A stretch of DNA of 64,000 bases. Source: Profftia lariciata. GTDB taxonomy: Bacteria; Pseudomonadota; Gammaproteobacteria; Enterobacterales; Enterobacteriaceae. Under the pieces are notes generated by a model that made no database searches, was not told the origin of the DNA, and saw only the letters and a list, made by a program, of their open reading frames with translations. Shown piece by piece: positions 33,019 to 44,640 of this stretch. The DNA is taken from the NCBI RefSeq assembly GCF_020541265.1, contig NZ_CP045925.1, forward strand, positions 1,116,001 through 1,180,000, in the 5' to 3' direction. A program made the translations under genes and the position numbers. Each line of letters opens with the position of its first letter. Position 1 is the first letter of the stretch.

Positions 33019-34500
33019 TTAAACTATAAAAGACAAGATTAACCAATATAGAATACTAGATAAAGTCATAACTACTGGTAAGCTGATAAACCATATAAGT
33101 AAAATACTTTTAATAGTTTTACTATGTATACCGACACCATCTACAAGCATAGTACCAGCCATAGCAGAAGATAATACAAGAGTAGTAGACACCGGCATAC
33201 CAGTATAACTTGCTATTCCTATAGAAAGAGCAGTTGTTATTTGTGTAGCAATACCCTGCGCATAAGTAATATTTTTTTTACCAATTTTTTCAACAATAGT
33301 AATAGATACACGACGCCAACCTATTGTTGTTCCTAAAGATAAGGCTAAAGCAATAGCAAAGATAATTGATATAGGTGCATATTCTATAGTTTGTAATAAA
33401 TCTTTACGCAAATTCTGTAGAAAATGTTTATCCTGTGAATTATTATCACACATCTTAGCTACTTGATCAATAGCATCTGTAATACACATTAATAAACAAC
33501 GTATTTTATTACGTTGATCTAAGCTTAAATCATGATAATTTTGTAAATTATGTAATATAGATTGACTATGATAAATAGCAAGAAGGCCACCAGATAAATC
33601 ATTATGATCGATCATTGGTGTTTTTAATTGATACCCTTTAATACCTACAATTTTTGATACATATTCCTTGTGCGTTTGATAATATTGCTCTAGATGCACC
33701 AGTGCATCATAAGTCCGTATTATTTCATATTTATTTGCATCCATATTAACTACAAAACCATCAGGAGCTATACCAATTAAAACTAACATTAATAGACCAA
33801 TGCCTTTTTGTCCATCATTCGCACCATGAGAAAAGCTGACACCAATGGCCGATAGACTCAGAGCAATACGAGTCCAAAAAGGTGGTTTACGTTTACCATC
33901 AATTTTTTCACGTTCTGCAGGTGTCATATGAATACGACGACGTTTTTTTGTTGTACTACCATAGTAACGTAAAAACAATATCATTATACCAGCTAATACT
34001 AAGCCAATGATAGGTGATAAAATTAATGATAATAATATTTTAATAATTTTTGGAATATTTAGAGCTTCTACTATAGAAGTATTAGTCATCATTGCATTAG
34101 AGAGCACAATACCAATAATAGAACCTATGATAGTATGAGAGCTAGATGCTGGAAGGCCATAATACCATGTACTAAGATTCCAAATAATAGCTGCTAAAAG
34201 CAATGCAAACATCATTGCTAAACCATGATTAGAACCTATATTCAATAATAAATTCATTGGAAGTAAATGCACCATTGCATAAGCAACACTTAGTCCACCA
34301 AAAATCACACCTAAGAAGTTAAAAAAACCAGACAGTATTACTGCAACTTTTAAGCGAAGTGAACGAGTATAAATCACTATTGCAACTGCATTTGCTGTAT
34401 CATGAAAACCATTAATAGTTTCATAAATAAGAACAAATATTAATGCAGATATCAACATGATACTAGTTATAAAATCTATACCTATGAGCCAATGTAACAT
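33019..34500 (-). CDS. pitA: Low-affinity inorganic phosphate transporter
   Basis: Proton-coupled metal-phosphate carrier of the PiT family in the inner membrane. 493 aa (E. coli PitA 499). The N-terminal repeat has FYETINGFHDTANAV-like sequence and GLPASSSHTIIGSIIG; the second repeat has GVSFSHGANDGQKGIG and TGMPVSTTLVLSSAMAG. Start MLHWLIGIDF aligns with E. coli MLHLFAGLDL. About ten membrane segments with one long hydrophilic loop. It stands alone between two eroded regions; it is probably the main phosphate entry route seen here. Confidence 0.96.
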   Translation of the reverse strand: MLHWLIGIDFITSIMLISALIFVLIYETINGFHDTANAVAIVIYTRSLRLKVAVILSGFFNFLGVIFGGLSVAYAMVHLLPMNLLLNIGSNHGLAMMFALLLAAIIWNLSTWYYGLPASSSHTIIGSIIGIVLSNAMMTNTSIVEALNIPKIIKILLSLILSPIIGLVLAGIMILFLRYYGSTTKKRRRIHMTPAEREKIDGKRKPPFWTRIALSLSAIGVSFSHGANDGQKGIGLLMLVLIGIAPDGFVVNMDANKYEIIRTYDALVHLEQYYQTHKEYVSKIVGIKGYQLKTPMIDHNDLSGGLLAIYHSQSILHNLQNYHDLSLDQRNKIRCLLMCITDAIDQVAKMCDNNSQDKHFLQNLRKDLLQTIEYAPISIIFAIALALSLGTTIGWRRVSITIVEKIGKKNITYAQGIATQITTALSIGIASYTGMPVSTTLVLSSAMAGTMLVDGVGIHSKTIKSILLIWFISLPVVMTLSSILYWLILSFIV

Positions 34501-37500
34501 AAGAGTAAAGCCTGTTAGTCATCATGAATAAGATATATCATTTGAATCATTAGTAATAAAGAAAACATAAACTTTTAAGTTATTGATGCTATTAATGTTC
34601 AATAAATATTGAAAAATTTTTTGTTATGTTATTTGAGATCACTAAATATATTTTATTAATAAAACCAAGATATAATGCAATTTTTTACCGTTCTCTATTG
34701 TTATTAATCTGTTTGTATTTTATTTTTTATTGATAATATATTATATCTTTAAAATAAGTCTTCATGTCTATAGTATATGTATAATGATAATAAAAAATTT
34801 TTAATAAAAAATTAAATACATAACTATTCAATGAATATTGATACTAAAGCAATAAATAAGAAATAAAATGTATATATTACATATAGATATTGTTATTGTT
34901 TAATTTATATACATATTATTCTAATATTTTATAAGAAAATAAGATAATTCTTTTCAAGAAGATATATTCATATATTTATATATATAATATAACTACTTAA
35001 TATATTTCTTCATATATAATTTTTAATGATATAATATATTATATTTATTTAAAATTAAGAAAACCTTAAAATTAACTAATTTTTATAAAAATATTGATCA
35101 CAATATTTTATTTTATTTATCAAGTAATAATATGTATATATACATCATATGTTATATTATATAAGTAAAAAATACATATTATAACATTTTTAATAATTTA
35201 ATGAATAACTATATATACTATTAATATTATTATGTTATCATGTATTAAATTAATGGTATAAAAATAACAATATAGTAATTTTAATATACAGTACTTTTAT
35301 ATTTTTATATATATAAGTTTCTAACTAGAAATATTCTTATTAATCTATATAAATAATATAATATTTATATTACTTTAATAAATAAAATATTAGTTAAAAA
35401 TTTTGAATAATTATAACTTAAAATGTGTATATAAATATATTACTATGTAATTTTATAAATTATATGATAAATATATACAATATAATGAGAGCATCCATTT
35501 TATTTAAATAAAATCTTATAGTAACTATAAGCAATATAATAACATTATATTAATTAGAATTATTATATATCAAAAATATTAATATTTTATTCATTTTATT
35601 TCTTATGAGTATTATTATATTATACGATAATTTATATAAATTATATATACATTTAAAGTAATATCATTCATTATATACAACACTTAAATAAATCATCTTA
35701 ATATATTAGAATATTATCAATATCTAAAATACTTAGCTACTAAATACAAAGTGTTTTTATAATTATTTTTAATGCAATCATTAAAAATTGATCAGTATTC
35801 ATATAACAAAGAAAATATCATAGCATAAATATATTATTAATTTTTAATTTTTGTCTAAAAATACCTTATCCATTAATAATATTATATATACTAAATAAGA
35901 GATAGTATTAGTATATTACTTTAAATATTAATGTAGTCGTAAGTTAAATTATATATAATAGATTTGCTTGTTTATTAACATATTGAATATTAGTATAATA
36001 TTGAATGTTTCACTTATATTGATAGTCACTATATTTGTATAACATTGCTAATGTTTGATTAATTAAAATTATGATAAATATCAAATAAAATACTAATAAA
36101 AATATTGAATATATTACATAATTTCATCTAATATTAAAAAATATTTTTTTAAAAAAAAATTCTAATGAATAATACATTATATATCGAATTATTATATATT
36201 ACTACTAGTAATAAAATATTTTTGCTATATCATTAAAATAATAATTATATTATTAATAATATACCACTTTGTTATACTATTTTATAATATAATACATATT
36301 ATGTAATATACTTATTTTATTGTAAAAATTACTTTAATGATAATATCATTATACTAAATAAATAGTATTGTATATATTTATCTTTCTATGTACTAGAAAC
36401 AATTATAATTTTTCTATTGATAAATGTATTAATATAAGTAATAATAATTATATTCATTTATAATAAAATTTTTATTAACACAATAAATAAAACATTTTTT
36501 ATAAATAAAATAGTATTTAAATATGGAAGATAAAATAAACAAATAACTTTTTTATTATAACATTTGGATTTAACATTTTCAAGCAGTATTATATTCTATT
36601 TATTAATAAAACAATTAAGATATTTATTATTATATAAACAATAAATATCTTAATTTAGTTAAGAAATAGTAAATTATAACTAATTTATATGTTATAATAT
36701 TTAGTGAATATAATGAATAATAGTTAAATCTTATTATACAATAAAGAAGATAATTGTAAATTATAATGACTTATTTTTTTAAAAAATATTTAAACATTTA
36801 CATAAAAGAAAAATTTTAAAAGTTATTATTAAAATTATAAAAATATTAAAAATCTTAAGATTTATAATTTATTACTATGATTCTAACAAGAAATAAAGAT
36901 TGTAACAAAAAATATAATTTTTTACTTAATAAGTTTATTTACAATAATAATAACATAAAATATATTTTTTTAATTATACAATAATATTATAGAAGTAAAA
37001 TCAATATAAAATAGATTTTTACTATACAAGACTAATATTAATATAATTAATATAACAAACTTACATAAAAATATTAGATATAGATATTACATATAATACA
37101 TTATAAAATAATATTTTTTATATATATAATTTAATGAAATAACTTATATATTTAGTTAGAATAGTATAATTTTATATTTTAATTTGCACAAAGTGCTATA
37201 TTTAGAATATTTCAATAGTAAAAATATTAAAAATATATTTAATATATAAGATGTATAAAAATATCATGAAAAATATAAAAATAATCTATCTAATATATAG
37301 ATTAGATATTATTTATAATTTTTATAAATTAATATTGATTTATATTAAGTTGTATATATAACTAATTTAAATAACAAAAAATATTTTTATTATCATATAA
37401 CACTACATATACTAATTATTAATATAAGTTAATAATTACAAATTTTATTAAATAATTTTTATATACTGAACCATATATAATCAATAACTTAATTGTTAAA

Positions 37501-37565
37501 ATTAGTATTTAATTTTCAGTTATGTTGTTTCTTAGTTTATACACAAAAGTAAATCAAATAATACT
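34501..37565. other. Long gap between pitA and polA
   Basis: About 3.06 kb with no open gene, tRNA or convincing ghost. I looked for a dsbA remnant (E. coli dsbA lies upstream of polA) and did not find acceptable matches. Both pitA and polA are transcribed outward from this stretch, so it must hold their promoters. Confidence 0.35.
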
Positions 37566-38486
37566 ATGACTAGAATCTTTACTAATCCATTAATTTTAAT
37601 TGATGGTTTCTCATATCTATATAGAGCTTATTATGCTTTTCCTGCACTTACTAACTCTATCAATGAATCTACAAATGCAATATATGGTTTTTTAAGTATG
37701 TTACGTAGTTTGATATTAAAATATCAACCAAGCCATATGGCTATTGTATTTGATGCTCAAGGTAAAACTTTTCGTGATAATATATTCCTTGAATATAAAT
37801 CTCATCGTAAACCAATGCCAGATGATTTACGCAAACAAATAAAACCATTACATCAAATATTGCATGCCCTTGGTATGCCTTTAATTATAGTATCTGGCGT
37901 TGAGGCGGATGATGTTATAGGAACAATAGCTCAACTTACAGAGCACTCTGAATATAATGTATTAATAAGCACTAAAGATAAAGATATGGCTCAATTAGTT
38001 ACACCAAGAATTAAAATACTGCATAATCTTAATTATAAAATTCTAGGACCTCAAGAGATATATGATAAATACGGAGTGCCACCAAAGTTGATTATTGATC
38101 TATTAGCTTTAATGGGTGATGCATCTGATAATATTCCTGGTGTACCAAATATTGGAGAAAAAACAGCGAAAATTTTATTACAAAAAATAGGAAATATACA
38201 ACAAATATATTCTCAATTAGATAAAATATTGACTCTTAATTTACGAGGAGCAAAAAAAATAATTAATACACTAAAATTAAATCAATATCAAGCGGAACTA
38301 TCTTATTTACTAGCAACAATTAAAACTGATATTAAACTAAATATACAGTATAATGATTTAAAGATAAAGCCAATAAATACTGTAAAAATATATGAATTGT
38401 TTAAACAATATGAATTTAATATTTGGCTTAAACAAATTAAGATTGGTTCTTGGTTAAAGAATACAAAATATATTAATAATATATAA
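37566..38486 (+). CDS. polA: DNA polymerase I reduced to its 5'-nuclease domain
   Basis: Removes RNA primers and flaps during replication and repair. Only 306 codons remain open of about 930 in E. coli. They cover the complete 5'-3' exonuclease domain: LILIDGFSYLYRAYYAF, the metal-binding aspartates in AIVFDAQGKTFRD, VEADDVIG and STKDKDMAQL, and the helix-hairpin-helix MGDASDNIPGVPNIGEKTA. The frame ends just past IYELFKQYEFNIWL, the natural domain boundary. The exonuclease and polymerase domains follow as a ghost. Nuclease-only PolA is known from other reduced symbionts such as Buchnera, so this form is probably functional. Confidence 0.95.
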   Translation: MTRIFTNPLILIDGFSYLYRAYYAFPALTNSINESTNAIYGFLSMLRSLILKYQPSHMAIVFDAQGKTFRDNIFLEYKSHRKPMPDDLRKQIKPLHQILHALGMPLIIVSGVEADDVIGTIAQLTEHSEYNVLISTKDKDMAQLVTPRIKILHNLNYKILGPQEIYDKYGVPPKLIIDLLALMGDASDNIPGVPNIGEKTAKILLQKIGNIQQIYSQLDKILTLNLRGAKKIINTLKLNQYQAELSYLLATIKTDIKLNIQYNDLKIKPINTVKIYELFKQYEFNIWLKQIKIGSWLKNTKYINNI

Positions 38487-40316
38487 ATAATTAAATATTA
38501 AGCATAAAAATGTAACTATAATTTTTTTAAGAAAAAATAACATATATCTACAATAAAACTATTATTGATAATACCAATACTATGTAATTTAATTAATCAT
38601 ATGTAAGCAACTAAAATTTTTTTCTTTTAATACTCAAAATGACTTATTAGATATACTGACTAATAATTTAATTAAATTATTTTTTGCTACTTTACTAAAT
38701 ACAACTACATATATTTTATTAATTATAATTAATATTTATATTGCAATATATTTATAATGTCATGATTTTTAAAGAAAATTAACATCATTGTTAGAGGATG
38801 AGAGATTACTAAAAATCAGTAAAAACTTTACATAAAGTAATAATGGCGCGATATGATATTGAGCTACAAGGAATAATATTGAATATTATACCAAAATTTT
38901 AGAATATTAATAGTAGAATTAATAATAATTATTTAATTAATTTAGTAAAACTTTACCTTAATTATGATGTTTTGCTTTGAAAATATTATAAATAATAAAT
39001 ATAATCCTATTTTATATCAGTAACTATATAAAAAATACTCTTTATATTCTTGAAAATGCTAATATTATATTAGCATTAAATTTGCAATTTTAATGCAAAG
39101 TAAAAAAATAACAAATCTTAAAAAAGATTATTAATATTGGATGGAATATGTATTACCGTTTTTTCACCTATAAAACATATTAGTATATTAATCAATAATA
39201 ATCTTTCATGTATATATTTGCAAGAATTAGTTTATATATGATATAAATTAAAAACATATCATAAGTCTACAGAAAATATTTTTAATGTTTATACTCCAAA
39301 ATAATTACAGAGTATTTTATTTAAAACACACAACTATTAATTTTTAAGAAAAATATAAGCGGTATTTGATTAACTAATAAAAAAGTATTAACGCAATTAT
39401 CTCAACAAAGTTTTTAGTTACCTATATATTATATTATAACATAGTTATTTAGTAAAGTTCAAAAATATCTATTCTAAAAACTAATATAATTAATTAATAG
39501 TACTACTGGACACATACATACACTTTATTATCAGATTATTACTAATAGTAAATATCTTTTAGAGATCCTAACTTGCAAAGTATACCTATACATCATTATA
39601 AAGGATGTACTATCAAAGAATTATTAATTTGCAATATTAAGATATAAAATTATTGCTATTGATTGTTTGTAAATTAAATTATTACATAATAGCTAATTTA
39701 TTAGGTAATAAAAATTCATTAGATCTACATTTGACTTATAGGTATAATATTTACTGTATAACAGCGGATATTATTAGAAGAAGTAACTCATAAACAACGT
39801 TGTTATGCAAAAAATATAAATTTTGCTCTTATATATGAAATAAGTGCTTTTACTTGGTTGATTATTTAAATATTAGATCAATTGTAACAAAATGTTATAT
39901 AAGTTTATATTTTATTCGTTATTCTAATATAATTAAATATATTAATTATATAGGTAAAAAGTTTATTATATTAATGTCTTAGACATTCATTATATATATT
40001 TACACGATATTTATTCTCTTAATATTATATGTCGTAAAAAAGTAAAACTAGCCATTATTAATGTTTCAATATAAGACATAAAAGTAGATATTTTATTAAA
40101 ATAGTTATAATTGCTATTAACACTTGGCTTATATAATAAAAAGAACATTAGTTAACATGATTATTCAAGTACACAATGAATGCATATTTAAAGTACATAA
40201 ATTGATTATAGAGCATACTATAAATATGTATACTTATAAAGTATAACTTAGAATGATTATTATCTCTATAAATAAAGATTAGTATTAGAGAACATTAAAA
40301 AACATATAATAATATT
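38487..40316 (+). pseudogene. polA: Ghost of polA 3'-exonuclease and polymerase domains
   Basis: Collinear remains of the rest of DNA polymerase I. In order: NDLLDILTNNLIKL for TDSLDNISANLVGL (about 38640); LLEDERLLKISKNF for LLEDEKALKVGQNL; YDIELQGIILNII for YGIELRGIAFDTM; NYLINLVKLYLNYD for DMDSLAERWLKHK; TTGHIHTLYYQIIT for QTGRVHTSYHQAVT (about 39503); AIDCL*IKL for AADYSQIEL; QRCYAKNINFALIYEISAF for QRRAAKAINFGLIYGMSAF; MIIQVHNECIFKVHK for MIMQVHDELVFEVHK (40157). Many stops and frameshifts. The catalytic Asp of VHDE is read as Asn. No activity is possible. Confidence 0.93.
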
Positions 40317-40629
40317 ATTAATATATAACAAGCTTAAAATGGGGATAGTTATAAAAAATATTAATTATTTAATAATATATAATATTTATATTATGTATAA
40401 TAATATTTCTTAATTAATGTATATTATGTAATATATTTAATATTTATGCGAAAAATAATTATTTTCTATAAATTATTATTTATTTTTATAAAAATCTTTT
40501 TATAACTGATATACTATCGTAGTATGTATTCTTATGAAAAACATTAGCATATAGCAATACAATGTATTTATAAAATATTATTAATATAATAATTTATAAT
40601 TTTTATAAAATACATAATTATTTCTTTAA

Positions 40630-42890
40630 GATATTTATATAATGATTTATTGTGATATGTTTATACAATGTCTATAGGTTTTACTTAAGTATAAGATTAA
40701 GTTATTTTAATAATCATAAAATAATTTATTAATTAAGTATGATTTGTAGATGATTGTTATATAGATAAATATAATACAGATATATTAACATATTTTAAAT
40801 AAAATTAATTTTATATTATGCTAATATATTACATATATTATATAAAATACTATTTAATTAACTAAAAAATATTTAATAAATTATTATTAGATAACTAATG
40901 AATATTTTATTGTAAAAATATAATAATGACCAATAAAATTATTTTATTAAAAAATAACAAAAATATTTATAATAATCATGATAAATATAAAATTATTATA
41001 ATATATGTCATTAAAAATGATCTTTTATTTTTATCGAAAGTAAATTAAATAATATAGAATATTAATAATTCATATTTGTATCATAGTAGTTATGATTTAA
41101 TTAATATAAATTTATTCTTATTAAGAAAATAATATATAAAATATTATAGAATGATTCTAAGTAAACTACATAGTATATCTCATGACATGTAAATACTATT
41201 TTTTATGAAATTACTGTCTATAGTATATATTAAGCACAAATAAAAATATTTGTTTCTTATTTTTTATTTAGATGTCCCCTAAGAATTTTATTGTTTTCTA
41301 CTAATATACAATATTAGTTCTTATCGTTTATTATCTCTAGATAAAATAACTAAAAAATTTCATAATAGTATTATTTGAGTAAACTTATTTGGTTATACAA
41401 TAAAGACTTAAAAAGTTGAAGTGATAAGCACTAATCTTATACATAATAAAAAAATATTAGTGCATTTATATATATCTACCATACTAAATTAAGATACTTT
41501 ATAGGTATTAAGTAATCATAGCTAATAATATTAATATAATTATAATTATTTAGCATAATATAATATTTAGTTTATAATATTAAGATAATTATAGTTTTTT
41601 ACTATTTTAAATTTAGCTAATTATATACTTATATTACTTTACATAAATTGTTTTTTAATAAAAAGATAGATAAGTCAGTCGTATTAAACAGTATATGGTT
41701 ATCTTTTAGTGCTATTACCGTACTTATATATTGTGTAGTTCTACTGTTTTGATAAAGTTTTTACTAAGTAAAAAAGTAAGCTGAAGAAACAAAAAATAGT
41801 AATGTGAAATATACATATTAGTACTGATAGTTTTAATCTAATATGTTTAAAAATTTATTAAAATTATAATATACATGTTAAATATATAGAAATTTCATAA
41901 ATATAGTTAACATTATATTACCTTATAATATGTATAGTAATAAAATTATTTAAATAAGTATAATATTTGTAATTCACTAAAATTAGTACCGTAGAAAATA
42001 AATAATTTATTGTACTCTTTGATATTATTAAAATATCTATTTATTTAGATAGATTATTATAAAATAATATATACCATAATAATTAATTTTTATTTACTAA
42101 AATTACACTAATTATTATTAAATTTTTTAATAATTATTAATTTTATAATACATTGATATGTTAATTAAAAATATTTTACTCATATAATACAGGTCAATTA
42201 TTAAGATTAATAACTAATTATTTGATTAAATAAGAAGATTATGTATTATATTACCGATTTTTAAGATATTTCATGTATATTATTAATAATAAAATACAAT
42301 TTTATAATAAAAAGTATAAATAAAGTAATTATATAAAAATAAATATAATTTAACATTGATTAGAAGTTATTAAATAGATAATAAAAGTATTTTTAAATAA
42401 TAAATATATATCACAATCATGTATTTATCTCATTTAATTTTAGATAAAAATTATTTATCAACTTACATAATAATATTGTTATTATATGTATAATTTACTC
42501 TAATTTAAATAATAAATAAAACATAAGCAACATATATTCCTATTTACTTATATATTAATTATAGAATACTATATATAAAAATATATTTTTTATAGTAGTA
42601 AAGCTTAATATATATTGTATATTAACATCATAATATTACATAAAAAATATTAAATTGTATAATTGATTGTCTTATTCAAATAAATAATATTTTATTTAAA
42701 TAAATACATATCAATATACATAATATATTATACAACAATTATATAGTAATATGAGAAATATAGTAATATTTTAACATAACATTCTAAGAATTTTATTTTT
42801 ATGAATTTATCAAAAAAATATTTTGTTAAAATATTTATAAAGTTAAAAGTATTCTATATAATAAGAATATCAATATGGTAAATACTAAAA
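40630..42890 (+). pseudogene. comEC: comEC ghost (DNA-uptake channel, ycaI family)
   Basis: Polytopic membrane protein of the ComEC/Rec2 family. At 41274 VP*EFYCFLL then LLSLDKIT fits VPKEIKNIMR and MAISGLHIA. At 41670-41720 DKSVVLNSIWLSFSAITVLI fits DPVAILSQSLWLS and the family WLSF-A motif. At 42183 tat aat aca ggt fits YDTG, and at 42265 ata ttt cat gta tat fits the metallo-hydrolase-like ILSHEH. Spacings depart from E. coli by up to about 100 bases, more than for other ghosts. The outer limits are extrapolated. In E. coli this gene precedes msbA, not murI, so the setting is rearranged. Confidence 0.53.
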
Positions 42891-43071
42891 TAGTAATCTC
42901 CAAAAAATTATTATTTTTATTAAAATAGATAATCATATAGCATATAATAATTATTTTAATTATTATAGATAATATATTTATTATATAAATATAAAAATAC
43001 TACTCAGTAGTATTTGCGCTCCATGACTAAATCACTAGTATTTAAATATATCATAACCTATAATTAATAAA

Positions 43072-43887
43072 ATGATAAAAAATAAAATTATACAGCCTAC
43101 AATATTGATTGTTGATTCTGGAGTAGGTGGTTTATCTATTTATAAAGAAATAAAAAATCTTTTATTACATGTTAATTATATCTATGTAATGGACAACCAA
43201 GGTTTTCCATATGGAGAGAAAAGCATAACTTTTATTACTAATCGAATTTTAAATATTATCTATACAGTACAACAATATCATAGTATATCTATGGTAATAA
43301 TTGCTTGTAATACCGCCAGTACAGTTACATTACCTAAGTTACATAAATATTTTAATGTTCCAGTAGTAGGAGTAGTACCAGCTATTAAATCTGCAGTAAA
43401 AATAACTCGTAATGGTATTATAGGATTATTAGCAACAAAAGTGACTATGCAACAACCATATACGCAAGATCTTATTACTATTTTTGCAAATGGTTATACT
43501 ATAAAAAAGATTAGCTCTTCTGAATTAGTAGTCCTAGCCGAATCAAAACTATACAACAAAAAAATTGATTATACTATCCTTAAGAAAATTTTATACCCTT
43601 GGATATCAATATCTCATCCTCCAGATACCATTGTACTAGGATGTACACATTTTCCTTTAATACGTAAAGAACTTGCGCAAGTATTACCAACTGGAACAGT
43701 TTTAATAGACTCAGGTAATGCTATTGCAAGACGTGTTTCTTGGCTTCTAACTCATCAAATAAATATATTAAATATTGAGTATGATATAGTCTATGTGACT
43801 AAAAACAATCCTTATATTCAAGATTTTTGGCCTATATTAAGTTTAATGGGTTTTTCAAAATTACTAGAATTACACTTGTTATCTTAA
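43072..43887 (+). CDS. murI: Glutamate racemase
   Basis: Makes D-glutamate for peptidoglycan. 271 aa (E. coli 285, with a shorter N-terminus here). The N-terminal loop LIVDSGVGGLSIYKE, the first catalytic cysteine in IIACNTASTVTLP and the second in VLGCTHFPLI are all present. An open, conserved enzyme even though glmU and murJ ghosts in the same window suggest a reduced wall pathway. The stop codon lies inside a strong hairpin. Confidence 0.95.
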   Translation: MIKNKIIQPTILIVDSGVGGLSIYKEIKNLLLHVNYIYVMDNQGFPYGEKSITFITNRILNIIYTVQQYHSISMVIIACNTASTVTLPKLHKYFNVPVVGVVPAIKSAVKITRNGIIGLLATKVTMQQPYTQDLITIFANGYTIKKISSSELVVLAESKLYNKKIDYTILKKILYPWISISHPPDTIVLGCTHFPLIRKELAQVLPTGTVLIDSGNAIARRVSWLLTHQINILNIEYDIVYVTKNNPYIQDFWPILSLMGFSKLLELHLLS

Positions 43888-43917
43888 TATTCTTATACTT
43901 TAAGAATATTAAGATAA
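43879..43917 (+). terminator. 17-bp perfect hairpin spanning the murI stop
   Basis: TTATCTTAATATTCTTA pairs perfectly with TAAGAATATTAAGATAA around TACTT. The 5' arm contains the last murI codons and the stop. It lies in the convergent space between murI and iscU and may serve as a shared 3' end. No T run follows. Confidence 0.55.
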
Positions 43918-44200
43918 TATAATTAAGAATTCTATTAGCATTTTATAATTTAGTTAAAATATATAAATGGATTTATATCAATTTTTATATAATATATATT
44001 TTCATGAGACTACTTAAAATACATATGATCTCTATTATTATTTTATCGAATAAGCACTATTCTAAATAGTTAAAGCAAACAATAATTATAAAAATAATTG
44101 TATTAAATAGAATATAAAATAATAAAATTCAAAATTTAAATAATTAAACTGTAATATATGATATATATTTTATGTAATAAAGTATAATATATAATATATA
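43888..44200 (-). pseudogene. iscA: Possible iscA ghost (Fe-S carrier)
   Basis: iscA follows iscU directly in the isc operon. The convergent gap between iscU and murI is 328 bases, close to one iscA. At about 44070-44040 (minus) act att tag aat agt, then gct tat tcg ata aaa, can be read as TSGCS and AYVLE with two codons missing between them, about 35 bases from prediction. The end would run into murI, so part is deleted. A single motif; tentative. Confidence 0.3.
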
Positions 44201-44215
44201 AATTACATTTATTTA

Positions 44216-44602
44216 CTATTTAATAGAACGCTTATTTTTATAGTCATCAATAGCTGCTTTAATAGCATCTTCGGCTAAAATAGAACAGTGAATTTTTACG
44301 GGTGGTAAAGCTAGTTCTTTAGCAATATCAGTATTTTTAATATTCTTAGCTTGTTCTAAATGCTTACCTTTAATCCATTCAGTAACTAATGAACTAGATG
44401 CTATTGCTGAACCACATCCATAAGTCTTAAAGCAAGCATCTTCAATTATACCTTTGTCATTTACTTTAATCTGTAGTTTCATAACATCACCACATGAAGG
44501 TGCTCCAACCATACCACTACCTATTGTACAATCTTCATTTTCAAATGATCCAACGTTACGTGGGTTTTCATAATGATCAAGAACTTTATCACTGTAAGAC
44601 AT
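44216..44602 (-). CDS. iscU: Fe-S cluster scaffold protein
   Basis: Scaffold on which IscS-derived sulfur and iron are assembled. 128 aa, as in E. coli. The three cluster cysteines are in GAPSCGDVMKLQI, KTYGCGSAIASSS and KIHCSILAED, and the chaperone-binding LPPVK is present. It follows iscS by 38 bases. hscB, hscA and fdx, the usual partners downstream, are not in this window. Confidence 0.98.
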   Translation of the reverse strand: MSYSDKVLDHYENPRNVGSFENEDCTIGSGMVGAPSCGDVMKLQIKVNDKGIIEDACFKTYGCGSAIASSSLVTEWIKGKHLEQAKNIKNTDIAKELALPPVKIHCSILAEDAIKAAIDDYKNKRSIK

Positions 44603-44640
44603 AATTAAATATTACCTTTTAATTTTTTTTATTTTGAGCT

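Noticed and set aside
36700..37330. A dsbA ghost upstream of polA
   Set aside because: Only scattered codons near 37190 could be matched; the CPHC active-site region was not found at the predicted spacing.
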